Position numbers and translations under genes: made by a program | Part shown: positions 26,536-33,850 of the stretch, in pieces | How positions within the stretch are numbered: the first letter of the stretch is position 1 | Layout of the letters: every line of letters begins with the position of its first letter | Source: Bordetella genomosp. 12 | Lineage (GTDB): Bacteria; Pseudomonadota; Gammaproteobacteria; Burkholderiales; Burkholderiaceae_B | Direction of reading: 5' to 3' | DNA: 64,000 nucleotides | Assembly: GCF_002261355.1 (NCBI RefSeq) | Contig: NZ_NEVU01000003.1 | Location: 1,364,001 to 1,428,000, forward strand | Notes under the pieces: model-generated | What the model saw: the letters and a program-made list of their open reading frames with translations, nothing else | The model's database searches: none | Told to the model about the DNA's origin: nothing

Positions 26536-27468
26536 ATGCAGATCGCAAGTCAACTGGAGCCCGACTTCAACGCGGCTCTGGCGCAAGCGCTCGGCCTGCC
26601 GGTGCTGGCCGTGCCGCGCGGCGTGCCTCAGCACCTGCCGGCCACGGTGGCCCTTCTGGTGGCCGCGCCCATGGACGCGGACCAACCGCCACCGGCGGGC
26701 TGGCCCTTCGGCCTGGAATGGGTGCAGCTGGTCACTTCCGGCACCGACAAGCATCCGCGATGGCTGTCTCAAAGCCTGCCGACGGCCACGGCGCGCGGCG
26801 TCGCGGCCAATCAGATCGCCGAATATGCCTTGGCCGCCATGCTCTATCAGGCCAAAAGCCTGGCCGACCTCTGGGTGCAGAGTCCCGCGGACTGGCAGGC
26901 GCGCGCGCTAGGCAGCCTGGCCGGGAGCACCGTCGGCGTGGTCGGGCTGGGCGCCATCGGCAGCGCGCTGGCGCGCAGACTGCTGGCCCTGGATGTCCGG
27001 GTCATCGCCTTGCGCGCGCGCCCGCTGCCCTCGCCCGTACCCGGGGTCGACATCCAGACCGACCTGGGCGCCCTGCTGGCCGCCTGTGACCATGTCGTGC
27101 TGGCCGCGCCGGCCACCGCGGCTACCCGGCACCTGCTCAATCGCGACACCTTGGCCCGGGCCAAACCGGGCCTGCATATCGTCAACGTGGCCAGGGGTGA
27201 ACTGATCGACGACCAGGCATTGCTGTGGGCGCTGGAACAAGGCCTTGTCGCGGCCGCCACCCTGGACGCCACAGACCCCGAACCACTGCCGCCGGGGCAC
27301 CCCTATTACACCCATCCCCGCGTGCGCTTGAGCCCCCACACGGCCGCCATCGGCCGCATTTCGCGTCTGGCGCTGGCGCACAAGACCGCCCAGAACCATC
27401 GCCGCTGGCTGGCGGGCCAAGGGCTGCTGGACCGCGTCGGCGCCCACCCTGACACCCCTGCATCATGA
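26536..27468 (+). CDS. D-2-hydroxyacid dehydrogenase (NAD-binding)
   Basis: Protein of 310 residues. ATG 26536 is chosen because the upstream in-frame ATG lies inside the previous gene. The Rossmann fold has VGVVGLGAIGSALARRLLAL near 136-156; the catalytic region NVARGELIDDQALLWAL and the C-terminal His in LSPHTAAIG follow the D-isomer-specific family. It would interconvert a 2-oxoacid and D-2-hydroxyacid in the cytosol. It lies 14 bp after the signal-less binding-fold gene and overlaps the next gene by 4 bp, so it is a core member of this operon. A sulfolactate-type or short hydroxyacid substrate is plausible from context. Confidence 0.88.
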   Translation: MQIASQLEPDFNAALAQALGLPVLAVPRGVPQHLPATVALLVAAPMDADQPPPAGWPFGLEWVQLVTSGTDKHPRWLSQSLPTATARGVAANQIAEYALAAMLYQAKSLADLWVQSPADWQARALGSLAGSTVGVVGLGAIGSALARRLLALDVRVIALRARPLPSPVPGVDIQTDLGALLAACDHVVLAAPATAATRHLLNRDTLARAKPGLHIVNVARGELIDDQALLWALEQGLVAAATLDATDPEPLPPGHPYYTHPRVRLSPHTAAIGRISRLALAHKTAQNHRRWLAGQGLLDRVGAHPDTPAS

Positions 27469-28445
27469 CCCCAATGCCGCGGCGTCGCCGCCTTCTGAAA
27501 AGTGCCGCCCTGATCGGCGCCCTGCCGCTATTGCGCCTGGCCCGAGCCCAGACGCCCCTGCGCATCGCCCTGCCTTCGCCCGGGACTGCCGGCTCCGTGT
27601 GGCGGCCCATGCTGGAGCGCCTGCGGGTCGCTGACCTGCCGGCCCTGCAATGGACCGTGTCGGACCCCGGCAAAATGCAAGTGCAACTGATCGCGGGCTC
27701 CCTGGATGTGGGCTTTTTCGGCCCCATCGGGCTGGCGGCGCTGCGTGCGCGCGGCAACGACATCCTGCTGTTCGGCCCCGGCACCCACAATCACTCGGTC
27801 TGGCTGGTCAAGGCCGACAGCCCTTATCAACGGCCCGCCGATCTGATCGGCCACAAGATCGCCACCCAGCCGGAAACCGCCGAAACCTATCAACAGGCAC
27901 GCACGGCCGCGTCGCTGGCCGGTCTGGACCTGAAACGCGATTTCCAGGTCTTGCACGGCTCCCCGCTGGCCAATGTTGCGCTGTTCGAGCGCGGCGACGT
28001 GGATGCGGTCATCGTGCTCGAGCCCACCGCCACCCGCCTGGTCGCGCAAGGCGCGCGGCAGATCGGCCGGGTGGGCGATATGTGGCGCCAGGCCAGCGGC
28101 GATGCCAGCGATCCTTTCCTCGTCGGTCTGGCGGCCCAGCGCAGTTGGCTCGACGCAAACCGCCAGACCGCCACGCGCCTGGCGCGCGCTTTTGCTCAAG
28201 CCAATGCGGCCATCACGCGCCAACCCGACGTCTTGCGTGAGATCCACGCCGAGATCGGCATCAAAGCCCAGGAGAAGGCCGCCCTCGATCTGGTCGCCGG
28301 GCGGATGCGCGACACCTACTCCAGCCGCTGGGACCCCGACGTCTGGCGCGGCATGGACCGCCAGATCGCCGCCGCGGTGTCGGTGGGCATTCTCGATCAA
28401 CAAGCCCGGACATCGCCCGTCTACGACGGCGTGGCGCTGTCCTGA
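27465..28445 (+). CDS. Sulfonate/nitrate-type ABC binding protein, probably Tat-exported
   Basis: Protein of 326 residues. The N-terminus PRRRRLLKSAALIGALPLLRLARA has a twin-arginine-like pattern followed by a hydrophobic stretch. The mature part contains DPGKMQVQLIAGSLDVGFFGPIGLAALRARG and FERGDVDAVIVLEPTATRLVA, typical of SsuA-like receptors. It is a clear paralogue of the receptor at 30899-31870, sharing several blocks of near identity. It lies in the plus-strand operon while the permease and ATPase are on the minus strand, so two receptors may serve one importer. Overlaps the dehydrogenase gene by 4 bp. Confidence 0.85.
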   Translation: MTPMPRRRRLLKSAALIGALPLLRLARAQTPLRIALPSPGTAGSVWRPMLERLRVADLPALQWTVSDPGKMQVQLIAGSLDVGFFGPIGLAALRARGNDILLFGPGTHNHSVWLVKADSPYQRPADLIGHKIATQPETAETYQQARTAASLAGLDLKRDFQVLHGSPLANVALFERGDVDAVIVLEPTATRLVAQGARQIGRVGDMWRQASGDASDPFLVGLAAQRSWLDANRQTATRLARAFAQANAAITRQPDVLREIHAEIGIKAQEKAALDLVAGRMRDTYSSRWDPDVWRGMDRQIAAAVSVGILDQQARTSPVYDGVALS

Positions 28446-28464
28446 AACCAAGGCATGCACCCCT

Positions 28465-29253
28465 ATGAGCACTGCAATCGTCACCCGAGCCGACACCGAT
28501 GACGTCCAGCGCCATGTCGGCCAGGCCGAATGGGCCGTGCGCGTCGAACTGGCCGCCGCTTATCGCCTGGCCGCCCGCTTCGGATGGACCGACCACATCT
28601 TCACCCACTTCTCCGCGCGCGTGCCCGGCGTGCACGACCACTTTCTAATCAACCCTTACGGCCTGACCTTCGACGAGGTCAGCGCCTCGAATCTGGTGCG
28701 CATCGACATCGAGGGCAAGGTGCTCTATGACCCGCTGGGGCGAGGCCACAATCTGGCCGGCTATGTCATCCACGGCGCCATCCACAGCGCCAGGCCGGAT
28801 CTGACCTGCATCCTCCACACCCACACCACCCCGGGCGTGGCCGTCTCCGCCCAGGAAACCGGCCTGCTCACCTATCTCTCGCAACAGGCCGCGCGCTTTC
28901 ATGGGCAGATCGCGTACCACGACTACGAAGGCTTCGCCTTCAATCGGGAAGAACAGGCCAGATTGATCCGCGACATCGGCGACAAGCGCATCCTCATCCT
29001 GCGCAACCACGGCCTGTTGACCGCCGGCGCCAGCATCGGCGAAGCCTTTCATCATCTGTACTTTCTGGAGCGCTCCTGCGCCATCCAGATTGCCGCCCAG
29101 GCGGGCGGCAATCCCTTGCGCCAGCCGCCCGACGCCATCGTCGCCGAAGCCGCCGCCGTCTACTGGCGCGGCGTGGGCGGCACCTACACCGACCGCACCT
29201 GGCAAGCCTTCCTGCGCGATCTTCAGCGCCACGACAGCACCTTCCAACTTTGA
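28465..29253 (+). CDS. Class II aldolase/adducin family protein
   Basis: Protein of 262 residues with the aldolase_II fold. Metal-binding histidines are seen in CILHTHTTPGVAVSA and in LRNHGLLTAG; the N-terminal GWTDHIFTHFSARVPG..FLINPYGLTFDEV is the conserved phosphate/substrate region. Family members cleave or decarboxylate sugar phosphates and other aldols, usually with Zn or Mn; many clustered copies have unknown substrates. Last gene of the plus-strand operon, 19 bp after the receptor gene and 17 bp before a strong hairpin. It may split a C-C bond in the carbon skeleton left after desulfonation (inference). Confidence 0.88.
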   Translation: MSTAIVTRADTDDVQRHVGQAEWAVRVELAAAYRLAARFGWTDHIFTHFSARVPGVHDHFLINPYGLTFDEVSASNLVRIDIEGKVLYDPLGRGHNLAGYVIHGAIHSARPDLTCILHTHTTPGVAVSAQETGLLTYLSQQAARFHGQIAYHDYEGFAFNREEQARLIRDIGDKRILILRNHGLLTAGASIGEAFHHLYFLERSCAIQIAAQAGGNPLRQPPDAIVAEAAAVYWRGVGGTYTDRTWQAFLRDLQRHDSTFQL

Positions 29254-29269
29254 GGACTGCGCCGCACAC

Positions 29270-29305
29270 GTGACACCGCCGCGCTGCCAGGCGCGGCGGT
29301 GTCAC
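29270..29305. terminator. Perfect 15-bp hairpin between two convergent operons
   Basis: GTGACACCGCCGCGC (29270-29284), loop TGCCAG, then its exact complement (29291-29305). It sits between the aldolase stop (29253) and the ATPase stop (29337), so it can end both operons. It has no T-run, which suggests a structural barrier to both transcripts rather than a classical intrinsic terminator. Confidence 0.75.
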
Positions 29306-29336
29306 GAAGCTGCGTCGCTCTCCGACGGCCCCGCCC

Positions 29337-30083
29337 TCAGTGCTGCAACGCCTGCATCACCTGGCGGTGCACCTCGAACAAGGCCGGATCGTCGGGGTCG
29401 CGCGGACGGGGGACGTTTACATCGATGATGCGCACGATCTCGGCCGGCGAACCGCCCATGACGGCGATGCGATCCGCCAGGAAGGCGGCCTCCAGCATGT
29501 TGTGCGTCACGAGTACGCCGGTCGGCCGCGGCCCTGCGCCGGACAGCCACATGGCCTGCAGCAGTTGCCGCAGGCGGCGTGCGGTCAGTTCGTCCAGCGC
29601 ACTGAAGGGTTCATCGAGCAGCAGCACATCCGGCTGCACCGCGAAGGCCCGCGCGATGGATACGCGCTGCCGCTGGCCGCCGGACAGAAACTGCGGATAG
29701 GCTTGCGCATGATCCGGCAGCTCCACCCGCTGCAACAGTTGACGTACGGTGGTGGCCGCATCGCGCTTGTCCTGCCCGGACAGCACGATGCCGATGTTCT
29801 CCGCCACGCTCAGCCAGTCCAGCAGGCGCGGCTGCTGGAACACCACCCCGAGGTTGATCCCCGCGAAGGGCCGGTCGAATTGCACTTCGCCGCGCGAAGG
29901 CTGATCCAGGCCGGCGATCAGGTTGAGCAGCGTGGACTTGCCGCAGCCGGACGGCCCCACCAGGGCCAGCAGCTCGCCGGCCCGGATGTCGAGGTCCACC
30001 TGGGTAAGCACGGTGCGCTCGCCCGCATTGCCCAGCGGCGGATAACGCTTGCCGATCCCGCGCAGACGTATTGTGCTGCTCAT
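29337..30083 (-). CDS. ABC transporter ATPase, SsuB/TauB type
   Basis: Cytosolic ATPase of 248 residues starting at ATG 30083, inside a much longer open frame. Walker A GPSGCGKST at 43-51, Q-loop FQQPRLLDW, signature LSGGQRQR at 133-140, Walker B VLLLDEPFSALDELTAR, and H-loop THNMLEAAFLADRI. This is the nitrate/sulfonate/taurine importer group. It overlaps the permease gene by 4 bp and is the last gene of the minus-strand operon. Confidence 0.93.
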   Translation of the reverse strand: MSSTIRLRGIGKRYPPLGNAGERTVLTQVDLDIRAGELLALVGPSGCGKSTLLNLIAGLDQPSRGEVQFDRPFAGINLGVVFQQPRLLDWLSVAENIGIVLSGQDKRDAATTVRQLLQRVELPDHAQAYPQFLSGGQRQRVSIARAFAVQPDVLLLDEPFSALDELTARRLRQLLQAMWLSGAGPRPTGVLVTHNMLEAAFLADRIAVMGGSPAEIVRIIDVNVPRPRDPDDPALFEVHRQVMQALQH

Positions 30084-30898
30084 CGCCCACTCCCGCGTTT
30101 CCAACGATTGGCATGAATTTCCAGCGGCCGAAAGACACCATGCTCGATGACCAGCATGGCCAGCCAGAAGGCCAGCGTCCAGGCAATCACCCCTTCGACG
30201 TCCTGCGTGCTGAACTTGGAGTTGAGCTGATACCCCACCCCATTGGACATCCCGAAGATCTCCACCAGCACGATGACTTTCCACGCGATCGAGAACCCGA
30301 CCCGGCAACCCGAGACGATGAAGCTGTAGAGCAGCGGCAACCACACTTTGCGCAACACCAGCGCGGGCGGCAGGCGGAACACCTTGATCATCTCCACGCG
30401 CTCCTGCTCCAGTGACCGCACTCCCTGGTGCACCGAGATCACCATGGCCGGCAAGACCCCCAAGGCCACCGCCACCACGGGCGAAGCCAGCGACACGCCG
30501 AACCAGATCACGCACAGCAAGGCCCAGACAAGCCCGGGCACCGTCAGGCCCAGGATGACGCCCGGCTCGAAGAATCGCTCGGCCACGCGCGAGACGGCGG
30601 TCAGGATGCCGATGGGCAGCGCCAGCAGCAGCGCCAGCAGGAAACCCAGCGACATCCGCATGAACGTCACGCCTATCTCGGTGAAGGCAAAGCCGGTGCG
30701 CACGATCTCGACCAGCTCGCGCAGGATGGCGGCACAGCCCGGCACCAGCGGCGAATGCGCCCATACCGCCATGATTTCCCACGCGCCGGTGAGCAACACA
30801 AAAAAGGCCAGGGGCGGCAGAACCCTGCCCGCGACGGCGCGCCAGGGCCACCGGCGCGCCGGTACGCTGCCCCGCAAAACGGCGTTATCGGTTGTCAT
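30080..30898 (-). CDS. ABC transporter permease, SsuC/TauC type
   Basis: Inner-membrane permease of 272 residues with about six helices. The coupling loop EQERVEMIKVFRLPPALVLRKVWLPLLYSFIVSGCRVG contains the EAA-type motif that docks the ATPase. Family length is about 260, as for SsuC. Its ATG directly follows the receptor stop codon, and its stop overlaps the ATPase start, so all three are one unit. Predicted to pass a sulfonate or related anion into the cytosol. Confidence 0.92.
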   Translation of the reverse strand: MTTDNAVLRGSVPARRWPWRAVAGRVLPPLAFFVLLTGAWEIMAVWAHSPLVPGCAAILRELVEIVRTGFAFTEIGVTFMRMSLGFLLALLLALPIGILTAVSRVAERFFEPGVILGLTVPGLVWALLCVIWFGVSLASPVVAVALGVLPAMVISVHQGVRSLEQERVEMIKVFRLPPALVLRKVWLPLLYSFIVSGCRVGFSIAWKVIVLVEIFGMSNGVGYQLNSKFSTQDVEGVIAWTLAFWLAMLVIEHGVFRPLEIHANRWKRGSGR

Positions 30899-31870
30899 TC
30901 AGGCCTTCACGTAAAGTTTGCGCGCTGGCGCGGCATCCAGCAGGCCAAGTTGCACCGCCACGGCGATCTGCTTGTCGATCGTGGCGAACACACTCTCATC
31001 CCATTTGCTGGCGTAGGTCGGCGCCAGCCGCTGCGGCAGCAGATCGATGGCCTGGCGCTCGTCGGCCTTGATACCCAGATCGGCAGCGATGGGTTTGAGG
31101 CTGTCCGGGTGCTGGGCGATCGTGGTGCCGATACGCTCGAACAGCGTGGCCAGCTTGGCCGCCGTTGCCCGATTCTGGTCGTACCAAGCCCGGCTGGCGG
31201 CCAGGCCCACCAGGAAGGGGTCGTCGGTCTGGCCGGTGGCCTGTTTCCAGAGGTCCGCCACGCGGGCGATCTCTCGCGCGCCCCGGCCCACCAGCCGCGT
31301 GGCCGTCGGCTCCAGCGTGATGATGCCGTCCACATCCCCGCGTTCGAACAAGGCCAGATTCGCGGTGGGCGAGCCAAAGATGACTTGCAGATCTTTCTTC
31401 AGATCCAGCCCCGAGAGCGAGGCCGCGATACGGGCCTGCTGATAGGTTTCGCTCGTCTCCGCCGTCGTGGCGATGCGCTTGCCTTTCAGGTCATTGGGCG
31501 ACTGAAAGCCGCTGTCGCCACGCACGATCCAGCGCCCATGGTTGTTCAGCGCCGGGCCAAACAGCACGATGTCGCTGCCCCGGTTGGCCAGCGTGGCCAG
31601 GCCCACGGCGCCGAACACGCCCACATCGAGCGAGCCTGCGCTCAGTTGCACCTGCATCTTGCCCGGGTCGGCGGTCACCCATTCCAGCGCGATACCCAGG
31701 TCCTGATCGAGTTTGTAGCGCTCGACAATGGGCCGCCAGGCCGACCCGGCGCTGCCCGCCGACGGCAAGGTAATGCGGATTTTCTTGTTGTCCTGCGCCC
31801 AGGCGGCGCCCGGCAGCAGGCCAGCGGCGGCCACGCCGCCTGTCAATTGAAGGAAATGTCTGCGATTCAT
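30899..31870 (-). CDS. Sulfonate-type ABC binding protein with Tat signal
   Basis: Receptor of 323 residues. The N-terminus MNRRHFLQLTGGVAAAGLLPGAAWA is an unmistakable twin-arginine signal (RRHFL) ending AWA, so it is exported folded. The mature region ITLPSAGSAGSAWRPIVERY, DPGKMQVQLSAGSLDVGVFGAVGLA and FERGDVDGIITLEPTATRLV matches its plus-strand paralogue at 27465. Genes for its permease and ATPase follow at once. The ligand is probably an organosulfonate or sulfate ester, judged from the TauD-type and sulfurtransferase genes upstream. Confidence 0.9.
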   Translation of the reverse strand: MNRRHFLQLTGGVAAAGLLPGAAWAQDNKKIRITLPSAGSAGSAWRPIVERYKLDQDLGIALEWVTADPGKMQVQLSAGSLDVGVFGAVGLATLANRGSDIVLFGPALNNHGRWIVRGDSGFQSPNDLKGKRIATTAETSETYQQARIAASLSGLDLKKDLQVIFGSPTANLALFERGDVDGIITLEPTATRLVGRGAREIARVADLWKQATGQTDDPFLVGLAASRAWYDQNRATAAKLATLFERIGTTIAQHPDSLKPIAADLGIKADERQAIDLLPQRLAPTYASKWDESVFATIDKQIAVAVQLGLLDAAPARKLYVKA

Positions 31871-31911
31871 GGTCTTTCTACGTCTAAGGGGCGGATCAAT
31901 GGCCGTTGGGG

Positions 31912-32832
31912 TCAGCTGGGCAATACCAGGGCGCGGTGCATCACGCGGCGCTGGGCGCCGAAATCCGGCACGCCGCGGTGCTGTACTGTGCGGTTATCCC
32001 AGATCAGGGCGGTGCCGTTCTCCCAGCGGTGGCGCGTCTGCACTTCCGGCGCGCTCAGGGCATCGAACAGCACATCCAGCAGCGCCTGACTGGTGCGCCG
32101 GCTCACGCCCAGGATGCGATGCGTGTACAGCTCGTTGACAAAGATCTGCTTGCGGCCGGTCTCGGGATGCTTGCGGATGAGCGGCACCTCGATGGGCGGA
32201 TACTTGCGACGCTGCTCGGCGCGCGCCTCCAGATCGTGATAAGCCAGGGTCAGATAGCCCATGGTGTCGGCATCATGCACGGCGGTAAGCGTCTCCAGAT
32301 AGGCCGCCAGCAAGGGGTCGAGCAGCTCGTAGGCGGCCGTGGCGTTGGCGAACAGCGTGTCGCCGCCCAGCGCCGGCATGACCTCGCCCAGCAAGGCCGT
32401 ATACGGTGGCGAGGTGGGCTGAAACACCTGATCCATATGCCAGATGTAGTTCATGCGCGTCTTCTTGGTCGACGCATCGATGGTGTTGAGCTGGCCGCTC
32501 TTGCCGGTCTCCGGGGTGTAGGGGGTATTCATGAGCTTGGCTTTGCCAAACAGCGACACCAGGCGTTCGAAGTGCTCCACCTCGACCGTTCCCGGTTCAA
32601 AGCTCAGAAAACCGTAGCGCAGCAACGCCTCATAGAGCTGCGCGCGGACGGCCGGCGTCAGCGCCTCCTGGCCGTCGATACGCAGGCCGCTGACCTTGGC
32701 GCCGACGGTGGGCGAATAGGGCGTCACCGTAATGCCCTCGACGCGCGATGCATCGGTGGGGTAACGGGACATATCCAGAATCTTCGGCTGGATCCGGTCG
32801 ATTTTGTCGTTGTCGACGACGATGCCGTACAT
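31912..32832 (-). CDS. TauD/TfdA-family Fe(II)/2-oxoglutarate dioxygenase
   Basis: Enzyme of 306 residues. The iron facial triad is His132 and Asp134 in YIWHMDQVF and His285 in NRTVQHRG; the 2-oxoglutarate Arg is in the following RRVMHR segment, and LGGDTLFANATAAYELL is the conserved TauD block. Family members hydroxylate the carbon beside a sulfonate, sulfate ester or ether so that sulfite, sulfate or phenol is released. Here the genes around it point to an organosulfur substrate. Cytosolic. It lies between the sulfurtransferase gene and the importer genes, 41 bp from the receptor. Confidence 0.9.
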   Translation of the reverse strand: MYGIVVDNDKIDRIQPKILDMSRYPTDASRVEGITVTPYSPTVGAKVSGLRIDGQEALTPAVRAQLYEALLRYGFLSFEPGTVEVEHFERLVSLFGKAKLMNTPYTPETGKSGQLNTIDASTKKTRMNYIWHMDQVFQPTSPPYTALLGEVMPALGGDTLFANATAAYELLDPLLAAYLETLTAVHDADTMGYLTLAYHDLEARAEQRRKYPPIEVPLIRKHPETGRKQIFVNELYTHRILGVSRRTSQALLDVLFDALSAPEVQTRHRWENGTALIWDNRTVQHRGVPDFGAQRRVMHRALVLPS

Positions 32833-32897
32833 GATGTGCTTGCGTCCTTGCGATCGATAGGCCTGAGGCCGGCTATGAGGGGCGTGTGCGCCGCGCG

Positions 32898-33692
32898 CTA
32901 GGCGGTCTCAACCGGATAGTGTTCGGCGGTGCCCCACTCGTTCCAGGAAGCCGGGTACACCGCCGTCGCCGTGTGGCCGGCCAACTGCAGCGCCACGAAG
33001 GTGCGCGCCGCGCGCCCGCCGCCGCCGCAATAGACAATGGCGCGCTCGTCGGCCCCGGCGATCGCCTGGGCGGCCCGCGCCACTTGCGCAGCGGGCGCAT
33101 AGCGTCCATCGGCGGCGAGTTCCTGCGCGGTATCCCAGAAGCGGGCTCCCGGCACACGGCCCTTGCGGCCCGCGTTGCTGCGCTGCCCCGCATACTCTTC
33201 CTGGCTGCGGGCATCGACGATGCGCGCGGCCCCCGACCGGGTTGCCTCGAGGACCTCCTGCGCGGTGGCCAGATAGGCTGCCTGCGGCCGCACGACATAG
33301 GCGCTTGCGCGCACGGCAGGCGCGGCCTGCTCACGCGTCCCGGCCCAGGCCGCGACGCCGCCGTCGAGCAAGCGAATGTGTTCCTGTCCGGCATAGGCCA
33401 GGGCCCAGGCGACACGGGCCGCGTTGACCTCGTTGCCCGCGCCCGCCACCACGACCTGATCCGCCGCCGACAAGCCGATGGCCGAAAGGCTCCAGGCCAG
33501 CACCGCGTGCAAGCGCGCCAGCGCCGCCGCGTCGGTCTGCGTCAGCGCAAACAGCGCCGGGTCCAGGTGCCGCGCGCCGGGGATATGTCCGGCCCAATAC
33601 TCTGCCGCGGGGCGGGTATCGATGACCACCACGCCGGGCTCATTGATGTGGGCCGCCAGCCACTGCGGCTGTGCCAGCTCAAATAACGCCAT
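32898..33692 (-). CDS. Two-domain sulfurtransferase (thiosulfate/3-mercaptopyruvate type)
   Basis: Enzyme of 264 residues with an inactive N-terminal rhodanese domain (about 5-118) and an active C-terminal domain (about 140-255). The active-site loop is YCGGGGRAARTF with Cys222; CG rather than CRKG points to the mercaptopyruvate type, but the loop is unusual (CGGGGR instead of CGSGVT). No signal peptide. First gene of the minus-strand operon, before the TauD-type dioxygenase, so it may detoxify or mobilise sulfur released there. Its promoter overlaps the GCTAAC repeat. Confidence 0.88.
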   Translation of the reverse strand: MALFELAQPQWLAAHINEPGVVVIDTRPAAEYWAGHIPGARHLDPALFALTQTDAAALARLHAVLAWSLSAIGLSAADQVVVAGAGNEVNAARVAWALAYAGQEHIRLLDGGVAAWAGTREQAAPAVRASAYVVRPQAAYLATAQEVLEATRSGAARIVDARSQEEYAGQRSNAGRKGRVPGARFWDTAQELAADGRYAPAAQVARAAQAIAGADERAIVYCGGGGRAARTFVALQLAGHTATAVYPASWNEWGTAEHYPVETA

Positions 33693-33725
33693 TGCCTTGC
33701 TCCAATACGGATGGGTATTGCAGGC

Positions 33726-33774
33726 ATCCTATCGTCAGCAAGCTAACTATCAAACGCACATTAATTTGTTAGCT
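33726..33774 (-). promoter_or_regulatory. Promoter with inverted repeat AGCTAAC...GTTAGCT for the sulfurtransferase operon
   Basis: On the minus strand TTGATA (33748-33753), a 16-bp spacer and TAGGAT (33726-33731) make a plausible sigma-70 promoter. The half-site AGCTAAC (33741-33747) lies in its spacer and the inverted copy GTTAGCT is at 33768-33774. The same half-sites form the 20-bp inverted repeat at 25571-25590 upstream of the partner operon. The region is also the upstream region of the divergent MFS-MarR pair, so MarR is one candidate binder. Confidence 0.6.
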
Positions 33775-33850
33775 TATTTACTATTTCTACTTTTGCGGAC
33801 CGTCTTGCGGGCGCAGAATACTGAACTTCACCGCCCTATCCTGTAGACCC

